From contig NZ_PHQX01000001.1 of the NCBI RefSeq assembly GCF_002803515.1, positions 2,666,001 to 2,730,000 on the forward strand: a DNA stretch of 64,000 nt. The letters run 5' to 3'. The notes under the pieces were generated by a model. That model ran no database searches. It was not told the DNA's origin and saw only the letters and a list, made by a program, of their open reading frames with translations. This document shows, in pieces, positions 1-10,664 of the stretch. Position 1 is the stretch's first letter; the number at the start of each line of letters is the position of its first letter. The DNA is from Stenotrophomonas lactitubi. Lineage in GTDB: Bacteria; Pseudomonadota; Gammaproteobacteria; Xanthomonadales; Xanthomonadaceae. A program made the position numbers and the translations under genes.

Positions 1-174
1 CAGCACCACGGCCAGTGCGGCGACCGAGAACAGGTGGGTGACGATCTTGTTCCGTTCGCTGACGAACAGGTCGAGGATCATCAGGGCGAAGGCACTGCCG
101 ATCAGCACCAGCTCGGGAGCGAGCGGTGGCAGGTCAGCGGCGGTCAGTGGCAGCAGCGGCGAGGTGGTCATCAT
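1..174 (-). CDS. nuoN: NADH-quinone oxidoreductase subunit N, N-terminal part
   Basis: This is the start of NuoN, an antiporter-like membrane subunit of the proton-pumping arm of complex I; the rest lies outside the window. About 58 residues are visible: a short polar lead followed by the first hydrophobic helix (LVLIGSAFALMILDLFVSER). Two ATG codons stand in tandem (172-174 and 169-171); I took the upstream one. The gene begins 12 bases after the nuoM stop, as expected for the last gene of a nuo operon. The identification rests on position plus the helix sequence. Confidence 0.85.
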   Translation of the reverse strand, partial: MMTTSPLLPLTAADLPPLAPELVLIGSAFALMILDLFVSERNKIVTHLFSVAALAVVL

Positions 175-186
175 CAAATCCTGGAA

Positions 187-1695
187 TTACAGCAGCTTGC
201 TGGATGCGATCTGCATCGCCAGCTTTGCGATCGAGGGCTCCATCAGGTCGGTCAGCGGCTTGGGGTAGATGCCCAGGGCCAGCACGCCAATGGCGAACAC
301 GCCCAGCACCAGCCATTCGCGGCCGTTGATGTCCTTCAGTTCGGCGACGTGGCTGTTGGCCACCTCGCCGAAGAAGACGCGCTTGTACAGCCACAGGGTG
401 TAGGCCGCGCCGATGATCAGGGTGGTGGCTGCGCCCAGGGCGATCCACGGGTTCCGCTGGAACGCCGCGAGGATGACCATGAACTCGCCGACGAAACCGC
501 TGGTACCCGGCAGGCCCGCATTGGCCATGAAGAACAGCATGGCGAAGGTGGCGAACCAGGGCATCACGTTGACCACGCCGCCGTAATCGGCGATGCGGCG
601 GCTGTGCATGCGGTCGTACAGCACGCCGACGCAGGAGAACATCGCGCCGGACACGAAGCCGTGCGAGATCATCTGCACCATGGCGCCCTGCAGGCCCAGG
701 CGGGCCGCATCGACGTTGCCGGCTTCACGCACCAGCCACAGGGCAATGAAGGTGCCCAGGGTGACGAAGCCCATGTGCGCGATCGACGAATAGGCGATCA
801 GCTTCTTCATGTCGTCCTGCACCAGGGCGACCAGGCCGACGTAGATCACCGCGATCAGCGACAGTGCGATGACCAGCCATGCCCACTCCTGCGACGCATC
901 GGGGACGATCGGCAGGTTGAAGCGCAGGAAGCCGTAGCCACCGATCTTCAGTGCGATGGCGGCCAGGATCACCGAACCGGCGGTCGGCGCTTCCACGTGC
1001 GCGTCCGGCAGCCAGGTGTGCACCGGGAACATCGGCACCTTGACCGCGAACGCGATCAGGAAGGCGAAGAAGATCCAGGTCTGTTCCTTGCCCGACAGCT
1101 GCAGTGCATAGAGGTCGGCCAGCTGGAAGCTGCCACCCTTCATGTACAGGTAGATCAGCGCCACCAGCATCAGCACCGAGCCGAGGAAGGTGTACAGGAA
1201 GAACTTCAGCGCGGCGTAGATGCGGCGCGGGCCGCCCCAGACACCGATGATCAGGAACATCGGGATCAGCATCGCCTCGAAGAACACGTAGAACAGCATC
1301 GCGTCCGTGGCCGAGAAGATACCGACGGTGACACCTTCCAGGATCAGGAAGGCCGCCACGTACTGGTTCACGCGCTTGTCGATCGCGCTCCAGGCACCGA
1401 TCAGGGCGAGCACGCTGACCAGCGTGGTCAGCAGGATCAGCGCTACGGCGATGCCGTCCACGCCCAGGTTGTAGCCGATGTTGTAGGTCGGGATCCAGGC
1501 GTGGGTCTCGACGAACTGCAGCGCGTCGATGCCCGGGTTGTAGCCGCCCAGCAGCGAGAGACTCGCCACGAAGGTCAGCACCGCGACGCCCAGCGACGCC
1601 CAGCGGGCGGTCTGCGCATCACGGATCGCAAGGATCAGGGCACCGCCGAGGATCGGCAGCCAGATGAGGACACTGAGTAGAGGCCAGTTCGACAC
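187..1695 (-). CDS. nuoM: NADH-quinone oxidoreductase subunit M
   Basis: NuoM is an Mrp-antiporter-like subunit of complex I that carries one of the proton channels in the inner membrane. The 502-residue protein has about 14 hydrophobic helices. It contains the family signatures PVHTWLPDAHVEAPTAGSV, with the conserved channel region, and KKLIAYSSIAHMGFVTLG, with its lysine. Length is normal (E. coli 509). It lies 23 bases after nuoL and 12 before nuoN, so it is co-transcribed with both. Confidence 0.97.
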   Translation of the reverse strand: MSNWPLLSVLIWLPILGGALILAIRDAQTARWASLGVAVLTFVASLSLLGGYNPGIDALQFVETHAWIPTYNIGYNLGVDGIAVALILLTTLVSVLALIGAWSAIDKRVNQYVAAFLILEGVTVGIFSATDAMLFYVFFEAMLIPMFLIIGVWGGPRRIYAALKFFLYTFLGSVLMLVALIYLYMKGGSFQLADLYALQLSGKEQTWIFFAFLIAFAVKVPMFPVHTWLPDAHVEAPTAGSVILAAIALKIGGYGFLRFNLPIVPDASQEWAWLVIALSLIAVIYVGLVALVQDDMKKLIAYSSIAHMGFVTLGTFIALWLVREAGNVDAARLGLQGAMVQMISHGFVSGAMFSCVGVLYDRMHSRRIADYGGVVNVMPWFATFAMLFFMANAGLPGTSGFVGEFMVILAAFQRNPWIALGAATTLIIGAAYTLWLYKRVFFGEVANSHVAELKDINGREWLVLGVFAIGVLALGIYPKPLTDLMEPSIAKLAMQIASSKLL

Positions 1696-1718
1696 GTCTT
1701 CTTATTCCGTACAGGTCA

Positions 1719-3905
1719 TCAACGCAGGTAATGCATCAGCACGCCCAGGAGGGCAATCAGGCCGATGATCATCGCGAAGGCGTAGTGATAGAGGAAACCG
1801 GATTGGGTACGGCGCAGCACGCTGGCTGCGACGTCCACAACACGTGCCGAGAGATTGACCACGCCGTCGACGATGTTGCTGTCGATCCAGCGCGAGACCT
1901 TGCCCAGCTTGACGCTGCCACCGGCGAGGCCATCGATCCACAGCTTGTCGAAGCCGTACTTGTTTTCCAGCACGGACACCACCGGGGCGAAGGTCTTGCG
2001 CGCCTTGCCCGACAGGTCCGGCTTCCACAGGTAGAACAACGCAGCCAGCAGGAAGCCTGCCAGGGTCAGCCAGAACGGCGGCAGCATCATGCCGTGCAGC
2101 GCGAACGCCACCGGACCATGGAACTCCTCGCCCAGGAAGGCCACGGTGTTCTTGGCCGGATCGTAGAAATCGACGATGCCGGTGAAGAACGTGTTGACCT
2201 GGCCCTTGATCGCCGCATGGGCGTGGTGACCCGCCCAGTCGGTGCCGTGCAGCATCGGACCGATGCTGAAGAAACCGATGGCGATCGACGGGATGGCCAG
2301 CAGGATCAGCGGCAGCGTCACCACCCACGGCGTTTCATGCGGCTCATGCGGACCGTGGCCATGGCCGTGGTCGTCATGCGCGTCGGCATGGTGTGCGTCG
2401 GCAGCATGGTGGTCGTCATGACCATGACCGGCGTGCCCATCTGCATGGCCGTCGCCATGAGCGTCATGTGCGTCGCGGAAGCGTTCCTTGCCGTGGAAGG
2501 TCAAGAACAGCAGGCGGAAGCTGTAGAAGCTGGTCACCAGCACGCCACCCAGCACTGCCCAGTAGCCATAGGTGGCCACCCAGCTGTTCTGCATGTGGGC
2601 ATGGATCTCGGCGGCCTCGATGATGGTGTCCTTCGAGTAGAAGCCGGAGAAGAACGGCGTACCGACCAGGGCCAGGGTACCGATCCACATGGTGATGAAG
2701 GTGATCGGCATGTACTTGCGCAGGCCGCCCATCTTGCGCATGTCCTGCTCGTGGTGCATCGCGATGATGACCGAGCCGGCACCCAGGAACAGCAGCGCCT
2801 TGAAGAAGGCGTGGGTCATCAGGTGGAACACGGCAGCGGAATACGCCGACACGCCCAGCGCCACGGTCATGTAACCCAGCTGGGACAGCGTGGAGTATGC
2901 GACGACGCGCTTGATGTCGTTCTGCACGATGCCGATCAGGCCGGTGAAGAACGCGGTGGTGGCACCGATGAACAGGATGAAGTTCAGCGCGGTCTGCGAC
3001 AGCTCGAACAGCGGCGACATGCGGGTGACCATGAAGATACCGGCGGTCACCATCGTCGCGGCGTGGATCAGCGCCGAGATCGGGGTCGGGCCTTCCATCG
3101 AATCCGGCAGCCACACGTGCAGCGGAACCTGCGCCGACTTGCCCATGGCGCCGATGAACAGGCCGATGCAGATGACGGTGGCGATCGACCAGATCACCGG
3201 CTCGTTGAGCAGCTGCATGCCGAACATGGTGCCGTCCCAGATCTGCAGCTGGGCGCGCGGGTCGGCGAGCATGCCGGCCTGCGAGAACACCTGCGAGTAA
3301 TCCAGGGTACCGAACACCCACAACACACCGGCGATGCCCAGCAGGAAGCCGAAGTCACCGACGCGGTTGACCAGGAACGCCTTCATGTTGGCGAAGATCG
3401 CGGTCGGACGCTTGAACCAGAAACCGATCAGCAGGTACGACACCAGGCCCACTGCTTCCCAGCCGAAGAACAGCTGCAGGAAGTTGTTGCTCATCACCAG
3501 GGTGAGCATCGAGAAGGTGAACAGCGAGATGTAGCTGAAGAACCGCTGGTAACCCGGATCGTCCTGCATGTAGCCGATCGTGTAGATGTGGACCAGCAGC
3601 GACACGAAGGTCACCACCACCATCATCATCGCGGTCAGCTTGTCGACCATGAAACCGACGTGGGCCGAGTACTGGCCGACTTCGAAGAATGTGTACAGGT
3701 TCTCGTTGAACGGCTGCGCCCCGCCCCACAGCAGCTGGTAGAGCGTGTGCATCGACAGGCCGCAGGCAACGGCGACACCGAGGATGGTGATGGTCTGCGC
3801 GCCGAAGCGCTTGACCTGGCGACCGAACAGGCCGGCGATGATGCTGCCGAACAGCGGTGCAAGCACCACTGCGATCAACAGACTCTTGGAGAGAGTGATT
3901 TCCAT
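1719..3905 (-). CDS. nuoL: NADH-quinone oxidoreductase subunit L
   Basis: NuoL is the distal antiporter-like subunit of complex I, with the long lateral helix that runs along the membrane arm. The 728-residue protein has the signatures VPLHVWLPDSMEGPTPISA and DIKRVVAYSTLSQLGYM and the usual run of membrane helices. It is about 115 residues longer than E. coli NuoL. Much of the difference is a His/Asp/Gly-rich segment at about residues 478-523 (DNA 2336-2475) with 16 histidines in some 45 residues, placed between hydrophobic segments. Such a segment could bind divalent metal, but that is inference. It starts 7 bases after the nuoK stop. Confidence 0.97.
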   Translation of the reverse strand: MEITLSKSLLIAVVLAPLFGSIIAGLFGRQVKRFGAQTITILGVAVACGLSMHTLYQLLWGGAQPFNENLYTFFEVGQYSAHVGFMVDKLTAMMMVVVTFVSLLVHIYTIGYMQDDPGYQRFFSYISLFTFSMLTLVMSNNFLQLFFGWEAVGLVSYLLIGFWFKRPTAIFANMKAFLVNRVGDFGFLLGIAGVLWVFGTLDYSQVFSQAGMLADPRAQLQIWDGTMFGMQLLNEPVIWSIATVICIGLFIGAMGKSAQVPLHVWLPDSMEGPTPISALIHAATMVTAGIFMVTRMSPLFELSQTALNFILFIGATTAFFTGLIGIVQNDIKRVVAYSTLSQLGYMTVALGVSAYSAAVFHLMTHAFFKALLFLGAGSVIIAMHHEQDMRKMGGLRKYMPITFITMWIGTLALVGTPFFSGFYSKDTIIEAAEIHAHMQNSWVATYGYWAVLGGVLVTSFYSFRLLFLTFHGKERFRDAHDAHGDGHADGHAGHGHDDHHAADAHHADAHDDHGHGHGPHEPHETPWVVTLPLILLAIPSIAIGFFSIGPMLHGTDWAGHHAHAAIKGQVNTFFTGIVDFYDPAKNTVAFLGEEFHGPVAFALHGMMLPPFWLTLAGFLLAALFYLWKPDLSGKARKTFAPVVSVLENKYGFDKLWIDGLAGGSVKLGKVSRWIDSNIVDGVVNLSARVVDVAASVLRRTQSGFLYHYAFAMIIGLIALLGVLMHYLR

Positions 3906-3912
3906 CTGTGGA

Positions 3913-4218
3913 TCAGCCCTTCAACGAATCGACTTCGCCGACATTGATCGTTCGGCGTGTACGGAACAGGGTCACCAGGATCGCCAGGCCGATGGCGGCC
4001 TCGGCTGCGGCGACGGTCAGGATGAAGAACACGAACAGCTGACCGGACGGATCACCCAACTGACGCGAGAACGCGACGAAATTGACGTTCACCGACAGCA
4101 GCATCAGTTCGATCGACATCAGCAGGACGATGACGTTCTTCCGGTTGAGGAAGATGCCGGCCAGGCTGATGGCGAACAGCACCGCGCCGAGCGCAAGCAT
4201 GTGGCCAAGGGTAATCAC
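3913..4218 (-). CDS. nuoK: NADH-quinone oxidoreductase subunit K
   Basis: NuoK is a three-helix subunit of the complex I membrane arm, homologous to MrpC, with conserved glutamates that relay protons. The 101-residue protein has the expected pattern: a first helix ([19 protein letters not shown]), a second with [16 protein letters not shown], and a third with [18 protein letters not shown]. The glutamates in SIEL and AAAEA are the conserved membrane carboxylates. Its ATG overlaps the nuoJ stop by four bases (ATGA), so translation is probably coupled. Confidence 0.97.
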   Translation of the reverse strand: MITLGHMLALGAVLFAISLAGIFLNRKNVIVLLMSIELMLLSVNVNFVAFSRQLGDPSGQLFVFFILTVAAAEAAIGLAILVTLFRTRRTINVGEVDSLKG

Positions 4219-4871
4219 GGCTGGGTCTCCTCGCCGGCAACCGGCTTGCTGTTGCTGTGCACGACCGGCACTTCGGCGCCCATCTTGACCATGCGCAGGC
4301 GGTCGCCCGCCTTGACCATGGTCTGTTCACCCGGGTTCTGGCTCTTCACACCGGTACGGCGACGCAGGGTCAGCATTACCGCGGCCACAACAGCCACAGT
4401 CAGGATGACGGCAGCGAACTCGAACGGCAGCAGGTACTCAGTGAACAGCGTGCGGGCCAGCCAGGTGACGTTGGAGCTGTCTGCAGCAACCGCGGCGGCG
4501 TTGTCGGCCGGGAACGGAGTGACCGCCCTGCCCTTCACGCCGATCAGGGTCAGCATCTGCACCAGCATCGCCACGGCAACGATGAGGCCGACCGGCAGGT
4601 AGCGCACCCAGCCTTCACGCATCTTCGTAGGATCGATGTCGAGCATCATCACCACAAACAGGAACAGCACCATCACCGCGCCGACGTAGACCAGCACCAG
4701 CGCAACACCGAGGAACTCGGCGCCGACCAGCAGCCACACGCAGGCGATGGAGAAGAAGGTCAGCACCAGGCACAGGACAGCATGCACGGGGTTGCGCACG
4801 CTGATCACTGCAGCGGCCGAAACCGTTGCCGCGATGGCGAAGACCCAGAAAGCGATATTTACCCAATCCAT
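4215..4871 (-). CDS. nuoJ: NADH-quinone oxidoreductase subunit J
   Basis: NuoJ is a membrane subunit near the quinone end of complex I. The 218-residue protein has five hydrophobic segments and the typical motif [19 protein letters not shown] in helix 3, whose glycine region hinges during turnover. The C-terminal 50 residues are a soluble, variable tail ([19 protein letters not shown]), as is common in proteobacterial NuoJ. It starts 9 bases after nuoI and overlaps nuoK by four bases. Confidence 0.96.
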   Translation of the reverse strand: MDWVNIAFWVFAIAATVSAAAVISVRNPVHAVLCLVLTFFSIACVWLLVGAEFLGVALVLVYVGAVMVLFLFVVMMLDIDPTKMREGWVRYLPVGLIVAVAMLVQMLTLIGVKGRAVTPFPADNAAAVAADSSNVTWLARTLFTEYLLPFEFAAVILTVAVVAAVMLTLRRRTGVKSQNPGEQTMVKAGDRLRMVKMGAEVPVVHSNSKPVAGEETQP

Positions 4872-4880
4872 CTCTCGACC

Positions 4881-5372
4881 TCAGCGGTAAGCGGCATCGG
4901 CGGCACGACGCTCGGCGATCTCGGATTCGAGACGGTCGCCCAGGGCCAGCAGCTGCGGCTTGGTAACGATGTTTTCGCCACGATTCTCGAAGTGGTACTC
5001 GAGGATGTGGGTCTCGACGATCGAGTCCACCGGGCAGCTTTCCTCACAGAAGCCGCAGAAGATGCACTTGAACAGATCGATGTCGTAGCGCGTGGTACGG
5101 CGGGTGCCGTCCTCGCGCTTGGCCGAATCGATGGTGATGGCCAACGCCGGGCACACCGCTTCGCACAGCTTGCAGGCGATGCAGCGCTCTTCACCGTTGG
5201 GATAACGGCGCAGGGCGTGCAGGCCACGGAAGCGCGGCGACTGCGGGAACTTCTCCATCGGGTACATCATCGTGTACTTCGGCTTGAAGCTGTACTTCAG
5301 CGTCAGCCAGAGACCGGCCAGCAGTTCGAGCAGCAACAGGCTCTTGAAGTAATGGGTAATCCTGTTCATCAC
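4881..5372 (-). CDS. nuoI: NADH-quinone oxidoreductase subunit I (two 4Fe-4S)
   Basis: NuoI is the peripheral-arm subunit that carries clusters N6a and N6b and passes electrons toward NuoB. The 163-residue protein has two complete CxxCxxCxxxCP motifs: Cys64, 67, 70, 74 ([12 protein letters not shown]) and Cys103, 106, 109, 113 ([12 protein letters not shown]). An amphipathic N-terminus docks it to the membrane. It directly abuts nuoH, with no gap between the nuoH stop at 5373 and its start. Confidence 0.98.
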   Translation of the reverse strand: MMNRITHYFKSLLLLELLAGLWLTLKYSFKPKYTMMYPMEKFPQSPRFRGLHALRRYPNGEERCIACKLCEAVCPALAITIDSAKREDGTRRTTRYDIDLFKCIFCGFCEESCPVDSIVETHILEYHFENRGENIVTKPQLLALGDRLESEIAERRAADAAYR

Positions 5373-6467
5373 TTAGACGCCCTTTTGAATCACGCCGAAG
5401 AACACCATGACGGCGGTAACCGCAATCCACAGAATGGCCAGCGGGATGAAGACCTTCCAGCCCAGGCGCATGATCTGGTCATAGCGGAAGCGCGGGAAGC
5501 TGGCACGGAACCAGATGTAGGCACTGGCGAAGAAGAACACCTTGACGAACAGCCACGGTGCACCGCCCTTCCAGATCCAGTCGACCAGCGGCGAGATATC
5601 GCCCGGGTTGACCCAGCCCTGGATCGGGCTCAGCCAGCCGCCGAGGAAGAAGATCGAGATCAGGAAGCTGATCAGGATCATGTTCGCGTATTCGGCCAGG
5701 AAGAACAGCGCGAACGCACCGCCCGAGTACTCGACCATGTGACCGGCGACGATTTCCGACTCACCTTCCACCACGTCGAACGGCGCGCGGTTGGTTTCGG
5801 CAACGCCCGACACCCAGTAGATGACGAACAGCGGGAACAGCGGCAGCAGGAACCAGTCGAAGAAACCGGAATTGCCGGCCTGCGCCATCACGATGTTGCT
5901 CAGATTCAGGCTGCCCGCAGCGATCATCACGCCGACCAGGGCGAAGCCCATGGCGATTTCGTAGCTGATCATCTGCGCCGAGGCGCGCATCGCACCCAGG
6001 AACGCATACTTCGAGTTGGATGCCCAACCGGCCAGGATGATGCCGTAGATGCCGAGCGAGGTCATCGCCAACAGATACAGCAGGCCGGCGTTGGCGTTGG
6101 ACAGCACGATCTGCGAATCGAAGGGCACCACCGACCAGGCCGCGAAGGCCGGAGCCAGGGTGATCAGCGGCGCCAGCAGGAAGATCGCCTTGTTGGCGCT
6201 GCTCGGCTGCAGGACTTCCTTGAACAGCAGCTTGAAGACGTCGGCGAAGGCCTGGAAGATGCCCATGCCCACGTACATCGGGCCGTGGCGGACGTGCATC
6301 CAGCCGATCAGCTTGCGTTCCCAGACCACGTAGAAGGCCACCGAGACGATCACCGGAACGGTGATCACCAGGATCTTCAGGATGATCCAGATCAGCGCGC
6401 CGATGTCACCGAGGCCAAGCAGCCACTGGTGCAGCGGATCGACCGCGTTAATCAGCAATTCGTTCAT
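5373..6467 (-). CDS. nuoH: NADH-quinone oxidoreductase subunit H
   Basis: NuoH forms the floor of the quinone chamber and links the two arms of complex I. The 364-residue protein has eight or nine hydrophobic helices. It carries the conserved cytoplasmic-loop motif [17 protein letters not shown] followed by [12 protein letters not shown], plus [16 protein letters not shown] near the N-terminus. Length is slightly above E. coli NuoH (325). The ATG overlaps the nuoG stop by four bases (ATGA). Confidence 0.98.
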   Translation of the reverse strand: MNELLINAVDPLHQWLLGLGDIGALIWIILKILVITVPVIVSVAFYVVWERKLIGWMHVRHGPMYVGMGIFQAFADVFKLLFKEVLQPSSANKAIFLLAPLITLAPAFAAWSVVPFDSQIVLSNANAGLLYLLAMTSLGIYGIILAGWASNSKYAFLGAMRASAQMISYEIAMGFALVGVMIAAGSLNLSNIVMAQAGNSGFFDWFLLPLFPLFVIYWVSGVAETNRAPFDVVEGESEIVAGHMVEYSGGAFALFFLAEYANMILISFLISIFFLGGWLSPIQGWVNPGDISPLVDWIWKGGAPWLFVKVFFFASAYIWFRASFPRFRYDQIMRLGWKVFIPLAILWIAVTAVMVFFGVIQKGV

Positions 6468-8698
6468 GCAGCCACCACCGAAACACGAGCGGCACCCAGC
6501 GGCGCGGTTGCGCCGTGGCCCGATTCAATCCAGACCGAACCCGCAGCGACGCGGGCGTCGACCACCACCGGCAGGGTGGCCTTGCCGGCATCGGTGCCGA
6601 CCTTGGCCATCTGCCCTTCCTGCAGCTGCAGGCGGGCGGCATCGTCAGCGTTGAGCACGATGCGCGGGGCGTTGTTGAGCGGATGCGACTGCAGCGCCGG
6701 GGCGCGACGGACCACCGCATCGGTGCGGTAGATCGCAGCGGTCGAGGCCACTTCCAGGCCTTCGCCGGCAAGGGCCGGCTGGGCCGAGGCAGCGACGGCA
6801 ACAGTCACCGGGGCCAGGCTGGCGCGCAGGCCGGCCAGGTCGATGAACTCGAAGCCGGCGACGGCCAGCTCAGCGCCAAGCGCACGCAGCACTCGCCAGC
6901 CCTCGCGGGCCTCGCCCGGCAGCTTGCCGCCGGCACGGGCCGACTGCTCGCGACCGTCGAGGTTGGTCAGGGTGGCATCGATTTCCGGCAGTGCACCGAT
7001 CGGCAGGATCACGTCGGCGACGTCGCGGGTCGAGGCGCAGGCGAACTGGCTGAAGGCCACCACCTGTGCGCCGACCAGCGCCTTGCGCGCGGCCGGAGCA
7101 TCGGCGAAGTCCAGGCCCGGTTCCAGGCCGTAGACCACGTAGGCCTTGCGCGGATCGGCCAGCATCGCGGCGACGTCCTTGCCGGCCGGCAGCACTCCGG
7201 CGCGGGTCAGGCCGATCGCGTTGGCGCCCTGCGGGATACGGCACAGCTTGGCACCGGTGGCGGCGGCGAAGTCACGCGCAGCGGCACGGATCGCGGCAGC
7301 CTGCGGATGGTTCTCGGCGATGCCACCGACGATCAGCACGGTGTTGGTACCGCCCTGCACCGCCGAACGCAGCTCGGCGTTGGCCAGTGCATCGGCGAAC
7401 TTTGACGGGGCCACGATCTGCTTGCCGGCAATGCTGAACGCGAAGTCGAAGTCGACCGGGTTGACGACGTGGATCTTCGCGCCGTTGGTCGTCTGCGCCT
7501 TGCGCAGGCGGGCGTGCAGCAGCGGCAGTTCGTGGCGGATGTTGCTGCCCAGAACGACGATGCGGTCGGCGCCTTCGATCTCGGCCAGCGGCAGGCCGAA
7601 CACTTCGGCGGTGGCGGCGTCGGAGAAGTCGCGGTTGTTGATGCGGTGGTCGATGTTGCTCGAACCCAGGCCAGTAGCCAGGCGGGCCAGCAGTGCGCCC
7701 TCTTCGTTCGAGGTCGACGGGTGCACCAGCACGCCCAGGTTGTCGCCCTGGTTGGCCTTGAGGATCTCGGCGGCCGCGGCCAGGCCTTCGGCCCAGCTCA
7801 CTTCCTTCCACTCGCCATTGACCTTGCGCAGCGGCTTGACCGCACGGTCTTCGCTGTACAGGCCCTGGTGCGAATAACGGTCACGATCGGACAGCCAGCA
7901 CTCGTTGACCGACTCGTTGTCGCGCGGCACGGTACGCAGCACTTCGCCGCGACGCACGTGCAGGAACAGGTTCGAGCCCATCGCGTCGTGGTAGCCCAGC
8001 GATTCGCGCGCGGTCAGTTCCCACGGACGGGCGCGGAACTGGAACACCTTGTTGGTCAGCGCGCCGACCGGGCACACGTCGACCACATTGCCCGAAAGCT
8101 CGGTGGTCAGCGGCTTGCCGTCGTAGGTGCCGATCTGCAGGTTTTCACCGCGGTACATGCCACCCAGTTCGTAGGTACCGGCGACGTCGGCGGTGAAGCG
8201 GACGCAGCGGGTGCACTGGATGCAGCGGGTCATCTCGGTGGCGACCAGCGGCCCCATGTCCTCGTCGGCCACCACGCGCTTGCGCTCGTTGAAGCGGCTG
8301 ACCGAACGGCCATAACCCAGCGACACATCCTGCAGTTCGCACTCGCCGCCCTGATCGCAGATCGGGCAATCCAGCGGGTGGTTGATCAGCAGGAACTCCA
8401 TCACCGAGCGCTGGAACTTCAGCGCCTTCTCACTGCGGGTGGCGACCTTCATGCCGTCCATCACCGGCGTGGCACAGGCCGGCGCCGGCTTCGGCGACTT
8501 TTCCACGTCGACCAGGCACATGCGGCAGTTGGCAGCGATCGGCAGCTTCTCGTGGTAGCAGAAGCGCGGAATCGAAATGCCCGCCTTGTCGGCGGCCTGG
8601 ATGATCATCGAACCCTTGGGCACGACCAGCGACTTGCCATCGATCTCGATGGTGACGTGGTCCGGTGGCACGCTGGGATTTATGGGTTGCGCGCTCAT
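6464..8698 (-). CDS. nuoG: NADH-quinone oxidoreductase subunit G (Fe-S)
   Basis: NuoG is the large electron-transfer subunit of the NADH module. The 744-residue protein begins with a 2Fe-2S ferredoxin fold (Cys47, 58, 61, 75), then the His/Cys ligand set of cluster N5 (His107, Cys111, 114, 120), then CIQCTRC and VDVCPVGA for cluster N4. The rest is a molybdopterin-oxidoreductase-like domain that is structural in complex I. It is shorter than E. coli NuoG (908) and nearer the alphaproteobacterial form. The start overlaps the nuoF stop by four bases, and the C-terminus overlaps the nuoH start. Confidence 0.97.
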   Translation of the reverse strand: MSAQPINPSVPPDHVTIEIDGKSLVVPKGSMIIQAADKAGISIPRFCYHEKLPIAANCRMCLVDVEKSPKPAPACATPVMDGMKVATRSEKALKFQRSVMEFLLINHPLDCPICDQGGECELQDVSLGYGRSVSRFNERKRVVADEDMGPLVATEMTRCIQCTRCVRFTADVAGTYELGGMYRGENLQIGTYDGKPLTTELSGNVVDVCPVGALTNKVFQFRARPWELTARESLGYHDAMGSNLFLHVRRGEVLRTVPRDNESVNECWLSDRDRYSHQGLYSEDRAVKPLRKVNGEWKEVSWAEGLAAAAEILKANQGDNLGVLVHPSTSNEEGALLARLATGLGSSNIDHRINNRDFSDAATAEVFGLPLAEIEGADRIVVLGSNIRHELPLLHARLRKAQTTNGAKIHVVNPVDFDFAFSIAGKQIVAPSKFADALANAELRSAVQGGTNTVLIVGGIAENHPQAAAIRAAARDFAAATGAKLCRIPQGANAIGLTRAGVLPAGKDVAAMLADPRKAYVVYGLEPGLDFADAPAARKALVGAQVVAFSQFACASTRDVADVILPIGALPEIDATLTNLDGREQSARAGGKLPGEAREGWRVLRALGAELAVAGFEFIDLAGLRASLAPVTVAVAASAQPALAGEGLEVASTAAIYRTDAVVRRAPALQSHPLNNAPRIVLNADDAARLQLQEGQMAKVGTDAGKATLPVVVDARVAAGSVWIESGHGATAPLGAARVSVVAA

Positions 8699-10035
8699 GC
8701 AGCGGCTGCCTCCACCTTCTTGCCGTCAACCATCGAATGACCGTTGACGATGTAGTACTCGAATTCGTCCCAGAACTGGCGCAGGAAGCCCTGGATGGGC
8801 CACGCCGCCGCTTCGCCGAACGCACAGATGGTGTGACCTTCGATCTGACCGGCCACGGTCTTCAACTGGTGCAGGTCTTCCATCGTGGCCTTGCCGGCGA
8901 CGATGCGCTCCAGCACGCGGTGCATCCAGCCGGTACCTTCGCGGCACGGGGTGCACTGGCCACAGGATTCCTTGTGGAAGAACTGGCTGATGCGGCAAGC
9001 GAACTTGACGCAGCAGACGCTGTCATCCAGCACCACGACCGCACCGGAACCCAGGCCGGAGCCCAGCGCACGGATGGTGTCGTAGTCCATCGGCAGGCCC
9101 TTCAGCTCGGCCGCGGTCAGCACCGGCATGGACACGCCGCCCGGGATCGCGCCCTTGAGCTTGCGGCCCGGCTTGAGGCCGCCAGCCATCTCCAGCAGGT
9201 CGTCGAAGGTGGTACCGAGCGGCACTTCGAAGTTGCCGCCCTTCTGCACGCAGCCGGACACCGAGAAGCACTTCGGGCCGCCATTGGCGGTCAGGCTCAG
9301 GCCCTTGAACCACTCGGGACCATTGCGGATGATCGCCGGCACCGAACCATAGGTTTCGGTGTTGTTGATCGTCGACGGCTTGCCATACAGGCCGAAGTTG
9401 GCCGGGAACGGCGGCTTGTAGCGCGGCTGGCCCTTCTTGCCTTCCAGCGATTCCATCAGTGCGGTTTCTTCACCGCAGATGTAGGCGCCGGCACCGAGGG
9501 CGCCGTAGATGTCGATATCCACGCCCGAGCCCAGCACGTTCTTGCCCAGCCAGCCGTTTGCATAGGCATCGGCCAGGGCCTGCTCGAAGTGCTCGAACGG
9601 CTCGTGGTGGAACTCACCGCGCAGGTAGTTGTAGCCCACGGTGGAACCGGTGGCGTAGCAGGCGATCGCCATGCCTTCCACCACCGAATGCGGGTTGTAA
9701 CGCAGGATGTCGCGATCCTTGCAGGTGCCCGGCTCGGATTCATCCGAGTTGCAGAGGATGTACTTCTGCACGTTGCCCTTGGGCATGAAGGACCACTTCA
9801 GGCCGGTCGGGAAACCAGCGCCGCCACGGCCGCGCAGGCCCGAGGCCTTGACCATCTCGATGACCTGCTCCGGCGGGATCTTCTCTTCGAGGATCTTGCG
9901 CAGGGCGGCGTAGCCACCGGTCTTCAGATAGCTTTCGTACGACCACGGGGTGTCGTAATGCAGGGTGGTGTAGACCACCTGGTGCGGCAGCGGCGCGGGG
10001 CCGACCGGACCCTTGGATTCGTGGTGATGTGCCAT
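8695..10035 (-). CDS. nuoF: NADH-quinone oxidoreductase subunit F (FMN, NADH-binding)
   Basis: NuoF oxidises NADH and passes electrons through FMN to cluster N3. The 446-residue protein has the FMN/NADH glycine motif [10 protein letters not shown] at residues 69-78. It has the 4Fe-4S ligands in ESCGQCTPC (Cys358, 361, 364), with a fourth Cys downstream in HTICAFGEA. The second glycine-rich site, [13 protein letters not shown], is present. The short His-rich N-terminus (MAHHHESKG) is native. It follows nuoE by 4 bases. Confidence 0.98.
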   Translation of the reverse strand: MAHHHESKGPVGPAPLPHQVVYTTLHYDTPWSYESYLKTGGYAALRKILEEKIPPEQVIEMVKASGLRGRGGAGFPTGLKWSFMPKGNVQKYILCNSDESEPGTCKDRDILRYNPHSVVEGMAIACYATGSTVGYNYLRGEFHHEPFEHFEQALADAYANGWLGKNVLGSGVDIDIYGALGAGAYICGEETALMESLEGKKGQPRYKPPFPANFGLYGKPSTINNTETYGSVPAIIRNGPEWFKGLSLTANGGPKCFSVSGCVQKGGNFEVPLGTTFDDLLEMAGGLKPGRKLKGAIPGGVSMPVLTAAELKGLPMDYDTIRALGSGLGSGAVVVLDDSVCCVKFACRISQFFHKESCGQCTPCREGTGWMHRVLERIVAGKATMEDLHQLKTVAGQIEGHTICAFGEAAAWPIQGFLRQFWDEFEYYIVNGHSMVDGKKVEAAAA

Positions 10036-10039
10036 GCCC

Positions 10040-10567
10040 TTACTCCAGCCCGTCCAGAAGCTCGTCGACCTTTTCCAGGGTCAGACGCTCATGGTAGTGA
10101 CCATTGATGACCATCATCGGTGCACCCGCGCAGCCGGCCAGGCACTCTTCCTCACGCTTGAGGTAGACGCGGCCGTCAGCGGTCGACTGACCGTTCTTGA
10201 TGCCCAGCTTCTTCTCGCAATGGCGCACGATGTCTTCGGCGCCATTGAGCCAGCAGCTGATGTTCGTGCAGATGGCCACGTTGTTGCGACCCACCTTCTC
10301 GGTCTCGAACATCGAGTAGAAGCTGGCAACCTCGTAGGCCCACACCGGCGGCAGGTCCAGGTACTTGGCCACGCCGGCGATCAGCTCGTCGGTCAGCCAG
10401 CCCTGGTTCTGCTCTTGGGCAGCATGCAGACCCTGCAGCACGGCAGAGCGCTTGCGGTCCGGCGGGAACTTGGACAGCCAGTGATCGATGTGAGCGCGGG
10501 TTTTGTCGCTCAACACCACCATCGGGTCGACGTCGCGCGCCGCCTCGAAATTACCTGTCGCCTTCAT
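10040..10567 (-). CDS. nuoE: NADH-quinone oxidoreductase subunit E (2Fe-2S)
   Basis: NuoE is the thioredoxin-fold subunit that carries the 2Fe-2S cluster N1a beside NuoF. The 175-residue protein has the ligand pattern CTNISC (C-x4-C) and, some 35 residues later, CLAGC (C-x3-C), within [17 protein letters not shown] and [18 protein letters not shown]. Length matches the family. It is separated from nuoD by 97 bases that include a small GC hairpin, the longest gap inside the nuo operon. Confidence 0.97.
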   Translation of the reverse strand: MKATGNFEAARDVDPMVVLSDKTRAHIDHWLSKFPPDRKRSAVLQGLHAAQEQNQGWLTDELIAGVAKYLDLPPVWAYEVASFYSMFETEKVGRNNVAICTNISCWLNGAEDIVRHCEKKLGIKNGQSTADGRVYLKREEECLAGCAGAPMMVINGHYHERLTLEKVDELLDGLE

Positions 10568-10615
10568 CGGCCGACCTCAGCGAAATGCATAACGTGAAAT
10601 TGCAGAAACTGCGGC

Positions 10616-10631
10616 GCCGGCTTGCGCCGGC
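10616..10631. repeat. GCCGGC hairpin in the nuoD-nuoE gap
   Basis: A perfect 6-bp inverted repeat (GCCGGC, TTGC loop, GCCGGC) lies in the 97-base gap between nuoD and nuoE. It has no T-run and no GTAG head, so it is neither a clear terminator nor a complete SMAG element. It could affect mRNA processing between the NuoABCD and NuoEFG parts of the transcript; that is a guess. Confidence 0.5.
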
Positions 10632-10664
10632 TGCCTGCAGCGGGCGTTGGCGTGGCGGACGGCA

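Noticed and set aside
2336..2475. Repetitive CATGNN-like DNA as a possible regulatory or CRISPR-like repeat
   Set aside because: The repetition is explained by the histidine and aspartate codons of NuoL; spacing is irregular.
1731..3947. A plus-strand open frame of about 740 codons opposite nuoL
   Set aside because: It is the shadow of nuoL. Its Met/Val-rich stretch is simply the complement of the NuoL histidine codons.
4257..6731. A plus-strand open frame of about 820 codons across nuoJ, nuoI and nuoH
   Set aside because: It crosses three well-supported genes in one unrelated frame and shows only His/Asp/Gln-rich low complexity.
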